15,366 bases of DNA from an uncultured Ezakiella sp. (GCA_947293975.1 CAMYPV010000026.1:1-15366), one strand, 5' to 3'. Positions 1 to 6,506 are shown, counted from the first letter of the stretch. Numbers and translations: made by a program. The notes: generated by a model not told the origin, from the letters alone.

Positions 1-489
1 TCTTTGCTTGAGGGCGGTCGCAACGGGGTTGACATGGGTCTTACCATTATTCCTGGTGTTGTTGTGATTTGTTCTTTGGTGCTTTTACTTACCAACGGTG
101 TTGGCCCTGAGGGTTATACTGGTGCGGCTAATGAGGGGGTTGCGTTTTTGCCTTGGATTGGCGAGAAGCTTTCGTTTATTTTAAATCCTCTCTTTGGTTT
201 CCAAAATCCTACAAGTATCGCTGTGCCTATTACTGCGCTTGGCAGTGCTGGAGCGGCTATGGGTTTGGTGCCTGGTCTTGTTGAGACGGGCAGCGTTACA
301 GGAAACGAGATTGCGGTGTTTACCGCGATTTGCATGTGCTGGAGCGGTTATTTGTCGACTCACGTTGCTATGATGGATTCGCTTGGTGCGAAGGATTTGA
401 CCGGTAAGGCAATTTTGTCTCACACTATTGGTGGGATTACGGCAGGTATTGCTGCTAATTTGATTTACAAGGTTTTAATGTTATTTTAA
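1..489 (+). CDS. Multi-pass membrane protein, C-terminal fragment (CD0519/CD1768-like)
   Basis: The reading frame is open from the first base, so the true start lies outside the window and the last 162 codons are present. The fragment is strongly hydrophobic, with membrane segments near the start (GLTIIPGVVVICSLVLLLT), around the middle (VPITALGSAGAAMGLVPGL), and at the end (ISHT to LIYKVLMLF, interrupted by a Gly-rich stretch). Glycine-rich loops and the pattern CMCWSGYLSTHVAMMDSLG recall the nucleoside-recognition/gate-like membrane proteins annotated in Clostridioides as the CD0519/CD1768 family. I recognise this from memory, not from a search. No substrate can be read from the sequence. 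The stop is followed at once by a ribosome site (AAGGAG) for the Nudix gene, so the two probably share a transcript. It could instead be another gate-domain transporter. Confidence 0.6.
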   Translation, partial: SLLEGGRNGVDMGLTIIPGVVVICSLVLLLTNGVGPEGYTGAANEGVAFLPWIGEKLSFILNPLFGFQNPTSIAVPITALGSAGAAMGLVPGLVETGSVTGNEIAVFTAICMCWSGYLSTHVAMMDSLGAKDLTGKAILSHTIGGITAGIAANLIYKVLMLF

Positions 490-497
490 GGAGTATT

Positions 498-929
498 ATG
501 ATTATTTCATGTGGGGGAGTTGTGGTTAATAAGGATGGTATGATTCTTGTTCTTAGAAAGAAAAATGGCTACTACTGTCTTCCAAAGGGTCGAGTCGAAT
601 CTGGCGAGACGTGGCAAGAGGCTGCGCTTCGCGAGGTTAAAGAGGAGACCAATATAGACGCTTCGATTGTGGAGTTTGTTGATGAGATTTCGTATGTAAT
701 AAAAGGTCCAAACGGCTTGCGTCAGCCCAAGGTTGTGAATTGGTTTTTGATGAAGCCCACTAGCTTTGAGCCGATTCCGCAAAAGAGCGAGGGCTTTCAA
801 AAGTGTTTTTACATTTCAAAAGACGAGTCGCAAAGGCTTCTTGCATACGATAATGAGAGGTATATTGTTAGAAAGGCTTTTAGATTAATTAGACGGAACG
901 ATGAATTTTACACAGAAGGTCAAAACTGA
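498..929 (+). CDS. Nudix hydrolase
   Basis: This 143-residue protein has the length of a single-domain Nudix hydrolase, which cleaves nucleoside diphosphates linked to another group. The Nudix box runs from G31 to I53: G31, E37, R45-E46 and E49-E50 match Gx5Ex7REUxEExGU, and these glutamates bind the divalent metal. The usual Gly near the end of the box is Asn (N52). The substrate cannot be told from the sequence. The ATG follows AAGGAG by five bases. The 3' end overlaps whiA by 29 bases, so the two are translationally linked. In Bacillus subtilis a Nudix gene (yvcI) heads the yvcI-yvcJ-yvcK-whiA cluster, so this may be the YvcI equivalent, but yvcJ (rapZ) and yvcK are absent between them here. 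Confidence 0.9.
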   Translation: MIISCGGVVVNKDGMILVLRKKNGYYCLPKGRVESGETWQEAALREVKEETNIDASIVEFVDEISYVIKGPNGLRQPKVVNWFLMKPTSFEPIPQKSEGFQKCFYISKDESQRLLAYDNERYIVRKAFRLIRRNDEFYTEGQN

Positions 930-1719
930 ATTATACAATAACCACATCATGCGTGGTGACGAGATTGCGTTTGAGATTATTGGCTTTTTGGCTGCAAAAA
1001 ATCCTATCTCTAATAAGTCGATTTCGGGTGCGATTGATTATGATTATTTAAGTCGCATTTACGACATGACTTTGTCTAGTGATTTTAAATATTCTATCGA
1101 GAAGGATGTTATTTTTATCGAGTCGGAGTTTGACATTCGCGAGTTTTTGCAAAGTTCAGACAATCAGCTCAAGCGTGCGTTTATGCGCGGGGCTTTTATT
1201 TCGAACGGCAGCATTAATGATCCCAAAAAGAGTTATCATTTGGAGATGGAATTTAAATTTGTGAACGAGGCTCAGTTGATGCTTGAGATTTGCGAGTCTT
1301 TGGGGCTTAGGGCAAGTTTGACGAGTAGACGCGATCATTTTTTGGTGTATTTTAAGGACAGAAACAGCATTTCGGACGCGCTGACGCTGATGGGGGCTTT
1401 GAAGTCGACATTGATGTTTGAGGAGGATGTGATTTTAAATTCCACACGTAATGACGTAAACAGGCGTGTTAATTGCGAGTCGGCGAACCTCACAAAGACT
1501 GTTGTGGCTGGCTTGAAGCAGATTGACGCGATCGAGAAGCTGCAGAACTTGGGCGTGTTTGAGCATCTTGACAAAAATCTCTACGATATTGGCTTGTTGC
1601 GTCTTGCAAATCCTGATGCAAGTTTGAACGAGCTTGTGCTTTTGTCGGGAAATAAGCTCACAAAAAGTGGCATCAATCATAGGCTGAAAAAAATTATTGA
1701 AATTGCAGATAAATTATAA
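901..1719 (+). CDS. whiA: WhiA-type DNA-binding protein, short form
   Basis: WhiA is a conserved Gram-positive DNA-binding protein with a LAGLIDADG-like N-terminal part and a C-terminal helix-turn-helix; it affects cell division and chromosome segregation, and sporulation in Streptomyces. Family signatures are clear: RAFMRGAF (92-99) with SINDPKKSYHLE (104-115), NCESANLTKT (191-200), NPDASLNEL (237-245) and SGINHRLKKI (256-265). At 272 residues it is about 40 shorter than the usual ~315. The loss lies between the N-terminal helix and RAFMRGAF, where the first LAGLIDADG-like helix and a Cys-Cys pair normally sit. The start (MNFTQKVKTEL) matches family N-termini (MSF..KVKEEL), which supports the ATG inside the Nudix gene although its ribosome site is weak. 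It lacks rapZ and yvcK as neighbours. Confidence 0.9.
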   Translation: MNFTQKVKTELYNNHIMRGDEIAFEIIGFLAAKNPISNKSISGAIDYDYLSRIYDMTLSSDFKYSIEKDVIFIESEFDIREFLQSSDNQLKRAFMRGAFISNGSINDPKKSYHLEMEFKFVNEAQLMLEICESLGLRASLTSRRDHFLVYFKDRNSISDALTLMGALKSTLMFEEDVILNSTRNDVNRRVNCESANLTKTVVAGLKQIDAIEKLQNLGVFEHLDKNLYDIGLLRLANPDASLNELVLLSGNKLTKSGINHRLKKIIEIADKL

Positions 1720-1729
1720 AGGAGTTTTT

Positions 1730-2113
1730 ATGAAGACCATTGTTACTAATAATAAATATGTTTTGGACAAGTTTAAAGATGATTTTAATTTGATTTTTGT
1801 GGATGACGAATCTACTTACATGGGCGTGCTGCTCAAGATTAGAGATCTTGTGCATCTTAATTACAAGATTTTGACTCATCCTCTTAGCGGTTCTGTTAAG
1901 CCTAACGAGACGCCTTACAAGTCGGTCATGCTTGAGGAAGGTCGCGCGCTTGACAATGACAGTGTGCTTTTGATCGAGGGCGCCATTCAAACTATGCAGA
2001 AATTTCAAAACAACGAGCGCACTCCTGATTGGCCTGAGCGGGTCAGGGACGATTGCAGAGTTGTTGACTGCGATTTGATGGCAAACACTGTTTACAGGCT
2101 TGGGCATTTTTAA
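1730..2113 (+). CDS. grdX: GrdX family protein
   Basis: The start is the ATG ten bases downstream of the whiA stop, preceded by AAAGGAG at good spacing; an upstream in-frame TTG inside whiA has no ribosome site and is not used here. The 127-residue product reads as GrdX: an N-terminal MKTIVTNN strand, a middle region LLKIRDLVH, the block HPLSGSVKPNETPYKS (50-65) and a C-terminal WPERVRDD (101-108). GrdX is a small protein of unknown function usually encoded at the head of glycine/sarcosine reductase (grd) operons of amino-acid-fermenting anaerobes. Here no grd gene is adjacent. It sits between whiA and an RNA methyltransferase, and its stop shares one base with the next start (TAATG), so it is co-transcribed with them. 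The family call is from memory of the conserved block. Confidence 0.72.
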   Translation: MKTIVTNNKYVLDKFKDDFNLIFVDDESTYMGVLLKIRDLVHLNYKILTHPLSGSVKPNETPYKSVMLEEGRALDNDSVLLIEGAIQTMQKFQNNERTPDWPERVRDDCRVVDCDLMANTVYRLGHF

Positions 2114-3234
2114 TGCATGGCATTGTAATGGACATTTCGACTGACGGCAGAGGCGTTATTCGAGATGGCAAAACTGTTTTTGTTAAAAATGCTCTACCGG
2201 GAGACGAGGTGGAGTATTTTTTGGTTCGTGAAAACAAAAATTATGACGAAGCTGAGGTCAAACGCTTTATAAATTATTCGCCAAGACGTGTTAGCAATGA
2301 AAACGCATTGGGGAGCGCCTATCCCCTTTTCCCGCTTGAAGATGATTTCCAGATGGAGCTTAAAAGAAAGATGGTCGATTTTAATCTAAATCGCAAGGCC
2401 GGTGTCGACTGCGAAGTGATTGCAGTTCCCAGTTCGAGTTATCGCCTAAACAAGCTGAGGCTTCATGTTGAGTCAGACGCAATAGGCCTTCACGAGCGCG
2501 GCACAAACGAGATTTATGCGCCAGATTATGAGATTTTATTTGGGCATGCGGATTTTATTAAAAATCTTCCAAAAAATCTTTCGGGCGCAAGTTATGTAAG
2601 TCTTCGAAATGCGGACAATGGTTTGTTTTTGGCGACGGACGGCGTGTATGACGAGGACGATTTAAACGGAGTTTGTGATGCAAATGGCTTTAGGGGCGAA
2701 CGCCCTGTCTTAAACATTTTGGGCATCGATTACAAGCACGACATCGACGGATTTTTTCAAAACTCCATATCCGGTGCAAAAAGCGCACTTGAGATTATTG
2801 GCGACGAGCCACGTGGTAGTGTGCTTGATCTCTACTGCGGCGTGGGATTTATTTCTATTTATGTGGCAAAAAATGCTGCGTCCGTCTTCGGTGTCGAGAT
2901 AAATGACTCGGCGATTTCCCTTGCGCGCGAAAATTCGCCGTATAAAAACACGACCTTCGAGGTGCGTGACACCGCAAAGTTTATGCGTGAAAACCGCAAG
3001 AACTTCGACACGATAATCGTCGACCCGCCACGCTCTGGGCTTGTGAAGGATGTAATTGACGGCATCATCCGTAACAAAAACCGCGAGCTTGTGTATATGA
3101 GCTGCGATTTGGGAACTTTTACGCGTGATTTAAAAATTCTCAAAAATTATTTTAAGATTGAAAAGGTTTTCGCCATCGATATGTTTAAAGGCACGACTGG
3201 AGTCGAGTGCATTGCAAAGATGACGAGAATTTAA
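2113..3234 (+). CDS. RlmD/TrmA-family RNA (uracil-5-)-methyltransferase lacking Fe-S cysteines
   Basis: The enzyme transfers a methyl group from S-adenosylmethionine to C5 of a uridine in 23S rRNA or tRNA. An N-terminal TRAM RNA-binding domain (about 1-57) is followed by a central region and a Rossmann methyltransferase domain with FFQNS, VLDLYCGVGF (motif I), DPPRSG (304-309), YMSC with the nucleophile C331, and the C-terminal GVEC with the probable base E365. The family usually has SCDPxTxxRD; here it is SCDLGTFTRD, with the Pro replaced. At 373 residues it is shorter than typical RlmD (~430-450). The CxxxxxCGGC cluster that normally binds a 4Fe-4S group ahead of the central domain is absent: no Cys occurs before about residue 99. 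Substrate (23S U1939/U747 or tRNA U54) cannot be decided. The start overlaps the grdX stop by one base. Confidence 0.9.
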   Translation: MHGIVMDISTDGRGVIRDGKTVFVKNALPGDEVEYFLVRENKNYDEAEVKRFINYSPRRVSNENALGSAYPLFPLEDDFQMELKRKMVDFNLNRKAGVDCEVIAVPSSSYRLNKLRLHVESDAIGLHERGTNEIYAPDYEILFGHADFIKNLPKNLSGASYVSLRNADNGLFLATDGVYDEDDLNGVCDANGFRGERPVLNILGIDYKHDIDGFFQNSISGAKSALEIIGDEPRGSVLDLYCGVGFISIYVAKNAASVFGVEINDSAISLARENSPYKNTTFEVRDTAKFMRENRKNFDTIIVDPPRSGLVKDVIDGIIRNKNRELVYMSCDLGTFTRDLKILKNYFKIEKVFAIDMFKGTTGVECIAKMTRI

Positions 3235-3235
3235 A

Positions 3236-3258
3236 AAGCGCCTCGCATTGAGACGCTT
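3236..3258 (-). terminator. Terminator for the radical SAM gene
   Basis: Inverted repeat AAGCGCCTC / GAGACGCTT (nine base pairs with one mismatch) around a five-base loop. Read on the minus strand the hairpin is followed directly by TTTTT (complement of the A-run at 3233-3237), about 37 bases after the stop of the minus-strand gene. It is a better fit as a terminator for that strand than for the plus strand. Confidence 0.75.
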
Positions 3259-3262
3259 CTTG

Positions 3263-3296
3263 CCCACTTTTTCCGCTTGCGGATGAGTGGGTTTTT
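3263..3296 (+). terminator. Terminator for the nudix-whiA-grdX-methyltransferase transcript
   Basis: CCCACT (3263-3268) pairs with AGTGGG (3286-3291); an inner CCGC/GCGG helix extends the structure. The stem is followed by TTTTT on the plus strand. The T-run overlaps the last codons of the converging radical SAM gene, so the two terminators sit back to back. Confidence 0.75.
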
Positions 3297-4956
3297 ATAT
3301 GTCAATTTTTTTAAGGGCGGGATTTTCCAAGTACATAACGCCGTACAATTCTTCGCTTCCATCAAAGTTAAAACGCTCAAATCTAAAGTCTTTGACGAGA
3401 AATTTTGTGGGCGTGTCCTCGTCAACTCCAAAGAGTGTGCGAACGCTTTTGATGTTTAAAAGGTCGTGATAATCGCTTAGTTTTACCGGGTGCGGTTTTA
3501 AATAATCGGGCGGATTTTTGCGATTGTGCGTAATGAAATCAAGCCTCAATAGCTCTGTGATATAATCGATGTTTTCGTCTTCATTCACAAAATCATAGAG
3601 CAACTTGTAAAGATCCTCACGCTTATGCCCCACCTTGTCAAAGCCGTTTGTCTCCCAATAAATGCTCATCTTTTCGAAGAAATCAAACGGACTCTTGTCT
3701 TTTAAAAGATAGTCCATGGTGTTTTTGAAATAGTTTTCGTTTGAAAATTTCTCGACAATGTCTTCGATGATTTTGATGCGCGTCAGCTCGAGCGCCGAGA
3801 GATACTTTGTCGAAAGCACTTCGTAAGGCGGATAGGCGTTATATTTGATCTCGTGCAATTCGGCTTGGCTCTTGATTTTTGAGCCGCGAAGCACTTTTAA
3901 AAATCCCAGCTGATATTTTTCGGCGCCAAGCGAGTAGATATAGTCGAAGCTCTTTTTGAAGCTCGCGTAATCCTCATAAGGCAGCCCCGCAATCTGGTCA
4001 ACGTGCTGATGAATATTTCCAAAGCTCTCAATTTTTTTGACGACGTATTTGAGTCGGTCAAGGTCGGTCTTGCGTTCGATCGCCCTTAGAGTTTCGGGGT
4101 TTGACGACTGTATGCCAATTTCAAACTGAAACAGATGCTTCGGCAGCGTCTTTAGAAAATCCAAAAACTCGTCACTTATAAGATGCGCCATGAGTTCCAT
4201 GTGAAATGTCATGCCCTCGCGTGCGTTTTCCACGATAAACTGCATCATCTCAATGCTCTCACGCTCGTTTGCGTTAAATGTTCGGTCGACGAGTTTCACG
4301 ATTTTTGCACCAGAATTTATTATGTGAATCAAATCGCTCTTGATTCGCTCGCTACTAAAATATCGCACGCCCTTGATGGTCGAACTCATACAAAAAGTAC
4401 AGCGAAACGGACAGCCGCGACTCATCTCGTAGTAAACGATTTTGCCCGGCGGACAAATCATATTCACAAACGGGCTTGGAATGATGTCGAGATTTTTTAT
4501 AAGAGGCCTTGGCGGATTTGACACCACGCGCTCGCCAACTCGGTAGCTGACGCCCAATAGGTCGTCGTATCCCCTGCCCTCTTCGATACGCTTGAGGAGT
4601 TCGGGCGTTGTGATCTCGCCTTCGTCTCTGATAATTATGTCGAGTCCTGGGTTTTCGTTAAAATGCTCCATAATGTCAAAGCTCGCCTCGATGCCGCCCC
4701 AGCCTATCACCGCATCTGTCACCTTCGAGAGGTCGCTTGTGAGCTTTTTTATAAATTCGATATTCCAAATATATGTTGAAAACAAAATAACGTCCGGCTT
4801 TCTCTTGATGATCTCGCCATAGACGAAATTTAAATTTTGATTTATATTAAATTCCAAACGCTCCACGTCAAAATCGCGGCACATATTATAGATATAATCG
4901 ACCGCAAGCGCTGTGTGGATGTATTTTGAATTAACTCCAATAAGTAAAACCTTCAT
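3295..4956 (-). CDS. B12-binding-type radical SAM protein with C-terminal DUF4080-like region
   Basis: At 553 residues it has three parts: an N-terminal Rossmann-like cobalamin-binding type domain (about 1-130, beginning MKVLLIGVNSKYIHTALA), a radical SAM core (about 170-400) with the cluster cysteines C182, C186 and C189 in GCPFRCTFC, and a C-terminal region that I recognise as the DUF4080 type. The radical SAM core reductively cleaves S-adenosylmethionine with a 4Fe-4S cluster. The substrate of DUF4080 members is unknown to me. The classical DxHxxG cobalamin motif is not evident, as is common in this superfamily, so actual B12 binding is not proven. The ATG follows AGGTG by six bases. The gene forms a single unit with its own TATAAT -10 box and a terminator past the stop. 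A cobalamin-controlled cobalt importer lies about 1.5 kb away, but nothing links the two directly. Confidence 0.85.
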   Translation of the reverse strand: MKVLLIGVNSKYIHTALAVDYIYNMCRDFDVERLEFNINQNLNFVYGEIIKRKPDVILFSTYIWNIEFIKKLTSDLSKVTDAVIGWGGIEASFDIMEHFNENPGLDIIIRDEGEITTPELLKRIEEGRGYDDLLGVSYRVGERVVSNPPRPLIKNLDIIPSPFVNMICPPGKIVYYEMSRGCPFRCTFCMSSTIKGVRYFSSERIKSDLIHIINSGAKIVKLVDRTFNANERESIEMMQFIVENAREGMTFHMELMAHLISDEFLDFLKTLPKHLFQFEIGIQSSNPETLRAIERKTDLDRLKYVVKKIESFGNIHQHVDQIAGLPYEDYASFKKSFDYIYSLGAEKYQLGFLKVLRGSKIKSQAELHEIKYNAYPPYEVLSTKYLSALELTRIKIIEDIVEKFSNENYFKNTMDYLLKDKSPFDFFEKMSIYWETNGFDKVGHKREDLYKLLYDFVNEDENIDYITELLRLDFITHNRKNPPDYLKPHPVKLSDYHDLLNIKSVRTLFGVDEDTPTKFLVKDFRFERFNFDGSEELYGVMYLENPALKKIDI

Positions 4957-4972
4957 TTAATCACCTGTCATT

Positions 4973-4978
4973 ATTATA
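4973..4978 (-). promoter_or_regulatory. -10 box of radical SAM gene promoter
   Basis: A perfect TATAAT on the minus strand lies 16 bases before the ATG, leaving a very short leader that contains the AGGTG ribosome site. I see no good -35 hexamer at 16-18 bases; the upstream stretch is T-rich because it is the tail of the HxlR terminator. Confidence 0.55.
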
Positions 4979-4992
4979 ACATATTTTTACGC

Positions 4993-5022
4993 AAAAAAAT
5001 AAGACGCCTTTTTTGGGCGTCT
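4993..5022 (-). terminator. Terminator after the HxlR-family gene
   Basis: A perfect seven-base-pair stem AGACGCC / GGCGTCT (5002-5008 with 5016-5022), loop of seven, followed on the minus strand by a T-run (complement of the A-run at 4993-4999). It starts about ten bases after the HxlR stop codon. Confidence 0.85.
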
Positions 5023-5031
5023 GGTTAAAAA

Positions 5032-5409
5032 TTATTTGCATAAGAAGTCGCAACCCTTGCACCTAGGTAACTCTGCTTCATTTTCAACACGCACGCCGTG
5101 GCTCCATGCGCGCATTGCTCTTAAAATGGGTACAAGTTCACGGCCTCTGTCGGTCAAATCGTACTCGACTCTAGGTGGCATTTCCTGATATTCTGTTCTC
5201 GTGATTATGCCAGCATTTACCAACTCTTTAAGAGTTTTTGCAAGCATTGGTTCGGATATGTTGCTCATACCGTCACGCAAATCGCCGTATCTCAATCTAC
5301 CAAGATTCGATAAAACGCATATAACCCTCGCCTTCCATTTGTTGCCTAAAATGGAAACCGTATTTGCAACAGGACATCTGACGTCCTTGTCGCTGGGCAC
5401 TCTACTCAT
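5032..5409 (-). CDS. HxlR-family winged-helix transcriptional regulator
   Basis: At 125 residues it has the normal length of HxlR/DUF24 regulators, dimeric winged-helix proteins that often sense electrophiles or oxidants through a conserved N-terminal cysteine. The hallmark CPVANTVSILGNKWKARVI is present, with the conserved cysteine at C12. The recognition region ISEPMLAKTLKELVNAGII (51-69) and wing MPPRVEYDLTDRGREL (77-92) follow. The C-terminus carries an extra cysteine cluster, C117, C120 and C124 (CKGCDFLC), which could bind a metal or take part in redox sensing; that is inference. The ATG follows GAGGAGGG. Its promoter contains an inverted repeat, suggesting autoregulation. No divergent target gene is adjacent: the next gene upstream is a membrane protein on the same strand with its own promoter. 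Confidence 0.93.
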   Translation of the reverse strand: MSRVPSDKDVRCPVANTVSILGNKWKARVICVLSNLGRLRYGDLRDGMSNISEPMLAKTLKELVNAGIITRTEYQEMPPRVEYDLTDRGRELVPILRAMRAWSHGVRVENEAELPRCKGCDFLCK

Positions 5410-5428
5410 GCTATCCCTCCTCGACTAT

Positions 5429-5457
5429 ATTATAGACGTATTGTATCTATAAATCAA
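5429..5457 (-). promoter_or_regulatory. Promoter of the HxlR-family gene
   Basis: On the minus strand TTGATT (complement of 5452-5457) and TATAAT (complement of 5429-5434) are separated by exactly 17 bases, a good sigma-A-type promoter. The -10 box ends about 19 bases ahead of the ATG, with GAGGAGGG in the short leader. Confidence 0.8.
5431..5451. promoter_or_regulatory. Probable HxlR operator (inverted repeat in promoter)
   Basis: TATAGA and TCTATA form a perfect six-base inverted repeat separated by nine bases. It covers the spacer and part of the -10 box of the promoter just described. Position and symmetry fit a dimeric repressor that blocks its own promoter. The arms are AT-rich, so chance is not excluded. 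Confidence 0.5.
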
Positions 5458-5538
5458 TAACAATTGATAAAGCGTTAAAGCATTATATATTTTATATATA
5501 AATCTATCATACATTTTATAAATACCCATAGTTTTCAT

Positions 5539-5568
5539 AAAAAAACAGAGCTTTTTTGTAAGCTCCGT
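5539..5568 (-). terminator. Terminator after the four-helix membrane protein
   Basis: ACAGAGCTT (5545-5553) pairs with AAGCTCCGT (5560-5568) with one mismatch around a six-base loop. On the minus strand the hairpin is followed by seven T's (complement of the A-run at 5539-5545). It begins just past the stop codon. Confidence 0.85.
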
Positions 5569-5571
5569 CAA

Positions 5572-6147
5572 TTAATTGTCATTAAACATTTTTTCCAAAC
5601 GCTCTCGCCTATCACGCATGTCTTGATTGTTTTGCATCAATTTTTCGTGTTTGTATTTGATGATGCCGTCGCTAATCATTCGCACAACATACATCAAGAG
5701 GCTGTACACAACGCCCTTGATCGCCGATTTAAACAAATACAATCCACTAAATACATTTTGATTTCTCGAAACCAAGAGCCCGTTCATCTCGAAGAGTCTG
5801 CCCAATGTGTCGATGCCCGCCAATATCTGCAAAATCGCAAGTGCAATCATCATTATAAATATATATTTCGGTGCGTACGCGTGCTTTGATGTCATAAATG
5901 TAATTGCATCATAAGCCGCAAACCATCCGTAAATCAAAAACATCGTGCCGTACACAAATACAAATATGCTCATCAAGTCCAAATACTTTCCGACAACGCC
6001 GTCTCTTACGTTTAGATTTAAACTATGTAGCGATTTTGTATCGATTATAATAATGCCAATCACAATTGCAATCGCCGCGATGCCTGCAATCGTGAGTCTG
6101 CCTTTTAATTTGTTATAATTCAAAAAATTTCCCTTCTGCCTTTTCAC
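5572..6147 (-). CDS. Unrecognised four-helix membrane protein with charged tail
   Basis: I do not recognise this 191-residue protein. Four hydrophobic segments are visible at about 18-36, 55-80, 92-114 and 131-160, preceded by a basic N-terminus (MKRQKGNFLNYNKLKGR) and followed by a highly charged, probably helical tail (KYKHEKLMQNNQDMRDRRER) likely in the cytoplasm. The start is GTG; the only nearby ATG is out of frame. A six-codon reading frame (MKGGRM) begins 17 bases upstream, and its stop overlaps the GTG, so ribosomes may be handed on from it; the ribosome site AAAGGCGG is imperfect. It has its own sigma-A-type promoter and terminator, so it is a one-gene unit. No motif suggests a catalytic function; a small stress or envelope membrane protein is possible. 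Confidence 0.8.
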   Translation of the reverse strand: MKRQKGNFLNYNKLKGRLTIAGIAAIAIVIGIIIIDTKSLHSLNLNVRDGVVGKYLDLMSIFVFVYGTMFLIYGWFAAYDAITFMTSKHAYAPKYIFIMMIALAILQILAGIDTLGRLFEMNGLLVSRNQNVFSGLYLFKSAIKGVVYSLLMYVVRMISDGIIKYKHEKLMQNNQDMRDRRERLEKMFNDN

Positions 6148-6180
6148 ATTCTACCGCCTTTCATGAATTTTAGTATATTT

Positions 6181-6209
6181 ATTTTATCATAATTTTAAGA
6201 TTTTTTCAA
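6181..6209 (-). promoter_or_regulatory. Promoter of the four-helix membrane protein gene
   Basis: On the minus strand TTGAAA (complement of 6204-6209) and TAAAAT (complement of 6181-6186) are separated by 17 bases, in very AT-rich DNA. The -10 box is about 33 bases ahead of the GTG start. Confidence 0.7.
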
Positions 6210-6264
6210 TTTTAGTAATTGTAGATTATAATTATTTTCATTTATAAATAACTGTTCATATTAC

Positions 6265-6293
6265 TTGCAATTGTCTACTCGTTGTGATAATAT
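6265..6293 (+). promoter_or_regulatory. Promoter of the riboswitch-cbiMNQO operon
   Basis: TTGCAA (6265-6270) and TAATAT (6288-6293) are 17 bases apart, and TGA directly before the -10 box gives an extended -10 (TGN). Transcription would begin near 6300, just ahead of the riboswitch aptamer. Confidence 0.8.
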
Positions 6294-6304
6294 AAAGTTG
6301 TTGA

Positions 6305-6440
6305 TAGTTGATCAGTTTCAGGGAACCGTAAAGTCGGACAGCCCCCGCTACTGTATAAGCCGAGCAGCACACGACCACTTATAAGGGAAGGCCTTGTGCA
6401 TATGCGTTGACGCTGGAGTCAGGATACCTGTGATTAACTA
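6305..6440 (+). ncRNA. Cobalamin riboswitch aptamer
   Basis: The leader carries the conserved cobalamin core: GGGAACCG near 6321, CCCCCGCTACTGTA (6342-6355), and the B12 box AGTCAGGATACCTG (6417-6430). The closing stem P1 can be drawn directly: TAGTTGATCA (6305-6314) pairs with TGATTAACTA (6431-6440), ten base pairs with one G-U. Such elements bind adenosyl- or methyl-cobalamin and turn off B12 synthesis or cobalt transport genes when the vitamin is plentiful. It lies between an extended -10 promoter and cbiM, so it controls the cobalt transporter operon. Confidence 0.95.
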
Positions 6441-6450
6441 GTGACGCTTC

Positions 6451-6506
6451 GGAGGGAAGGGTCTACGTTTTTTGCGTGCCCTCCTAATATATAAGGAGGT
6501 TTTTTT
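6451..6506 (+). promoter_or_regulatory. Riboswitch expression platform (ribosome-site sequestering hairpin with U-run)
   Basis: CCTCCT (6480-6485) pairs perfectly with AGGAGG (6494-6499), which is the cbiM ribosome site seven bases before the ATG. Seven T's (6500-6506) follow the stem, so the same hairpin could act both as a translational block and as a weak intrinsic terminator. An upstream GGAGGG (6451-6456) can pair instead with CCCTCC (6479-6484), which would free the ribosome site. Which state the ligand favours is inferred from the usual repressive role of cobalamin riboswitches. Confidence 0.75.

Noticed and set aside
2807..2818. CCACGTGG core inside the methyltransferase gene, considered as a third parS
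   Set aside because: Flanking bases do not match TGTT/AACA, so only the central eight bases agree; this is likely chance in coding sequence.
5483..5501. A/T-only inverted repeat (eight-base arms, three-base loop) upstream of the HxlR gene
   Set aside because: Made entirely of A and T in very AT-rich DNA, where such repeats arise by chance; no T-run or promoter relation makes it a terminator or clear operator.
3295..6147. Possible defence or biosynthetic cluster formed by the radical SAM, HxlR and membrane protein genes
   Set aside because: Each gene has its own promoter and/or terminator and no shared motif or partner links them, so they look like independent units.
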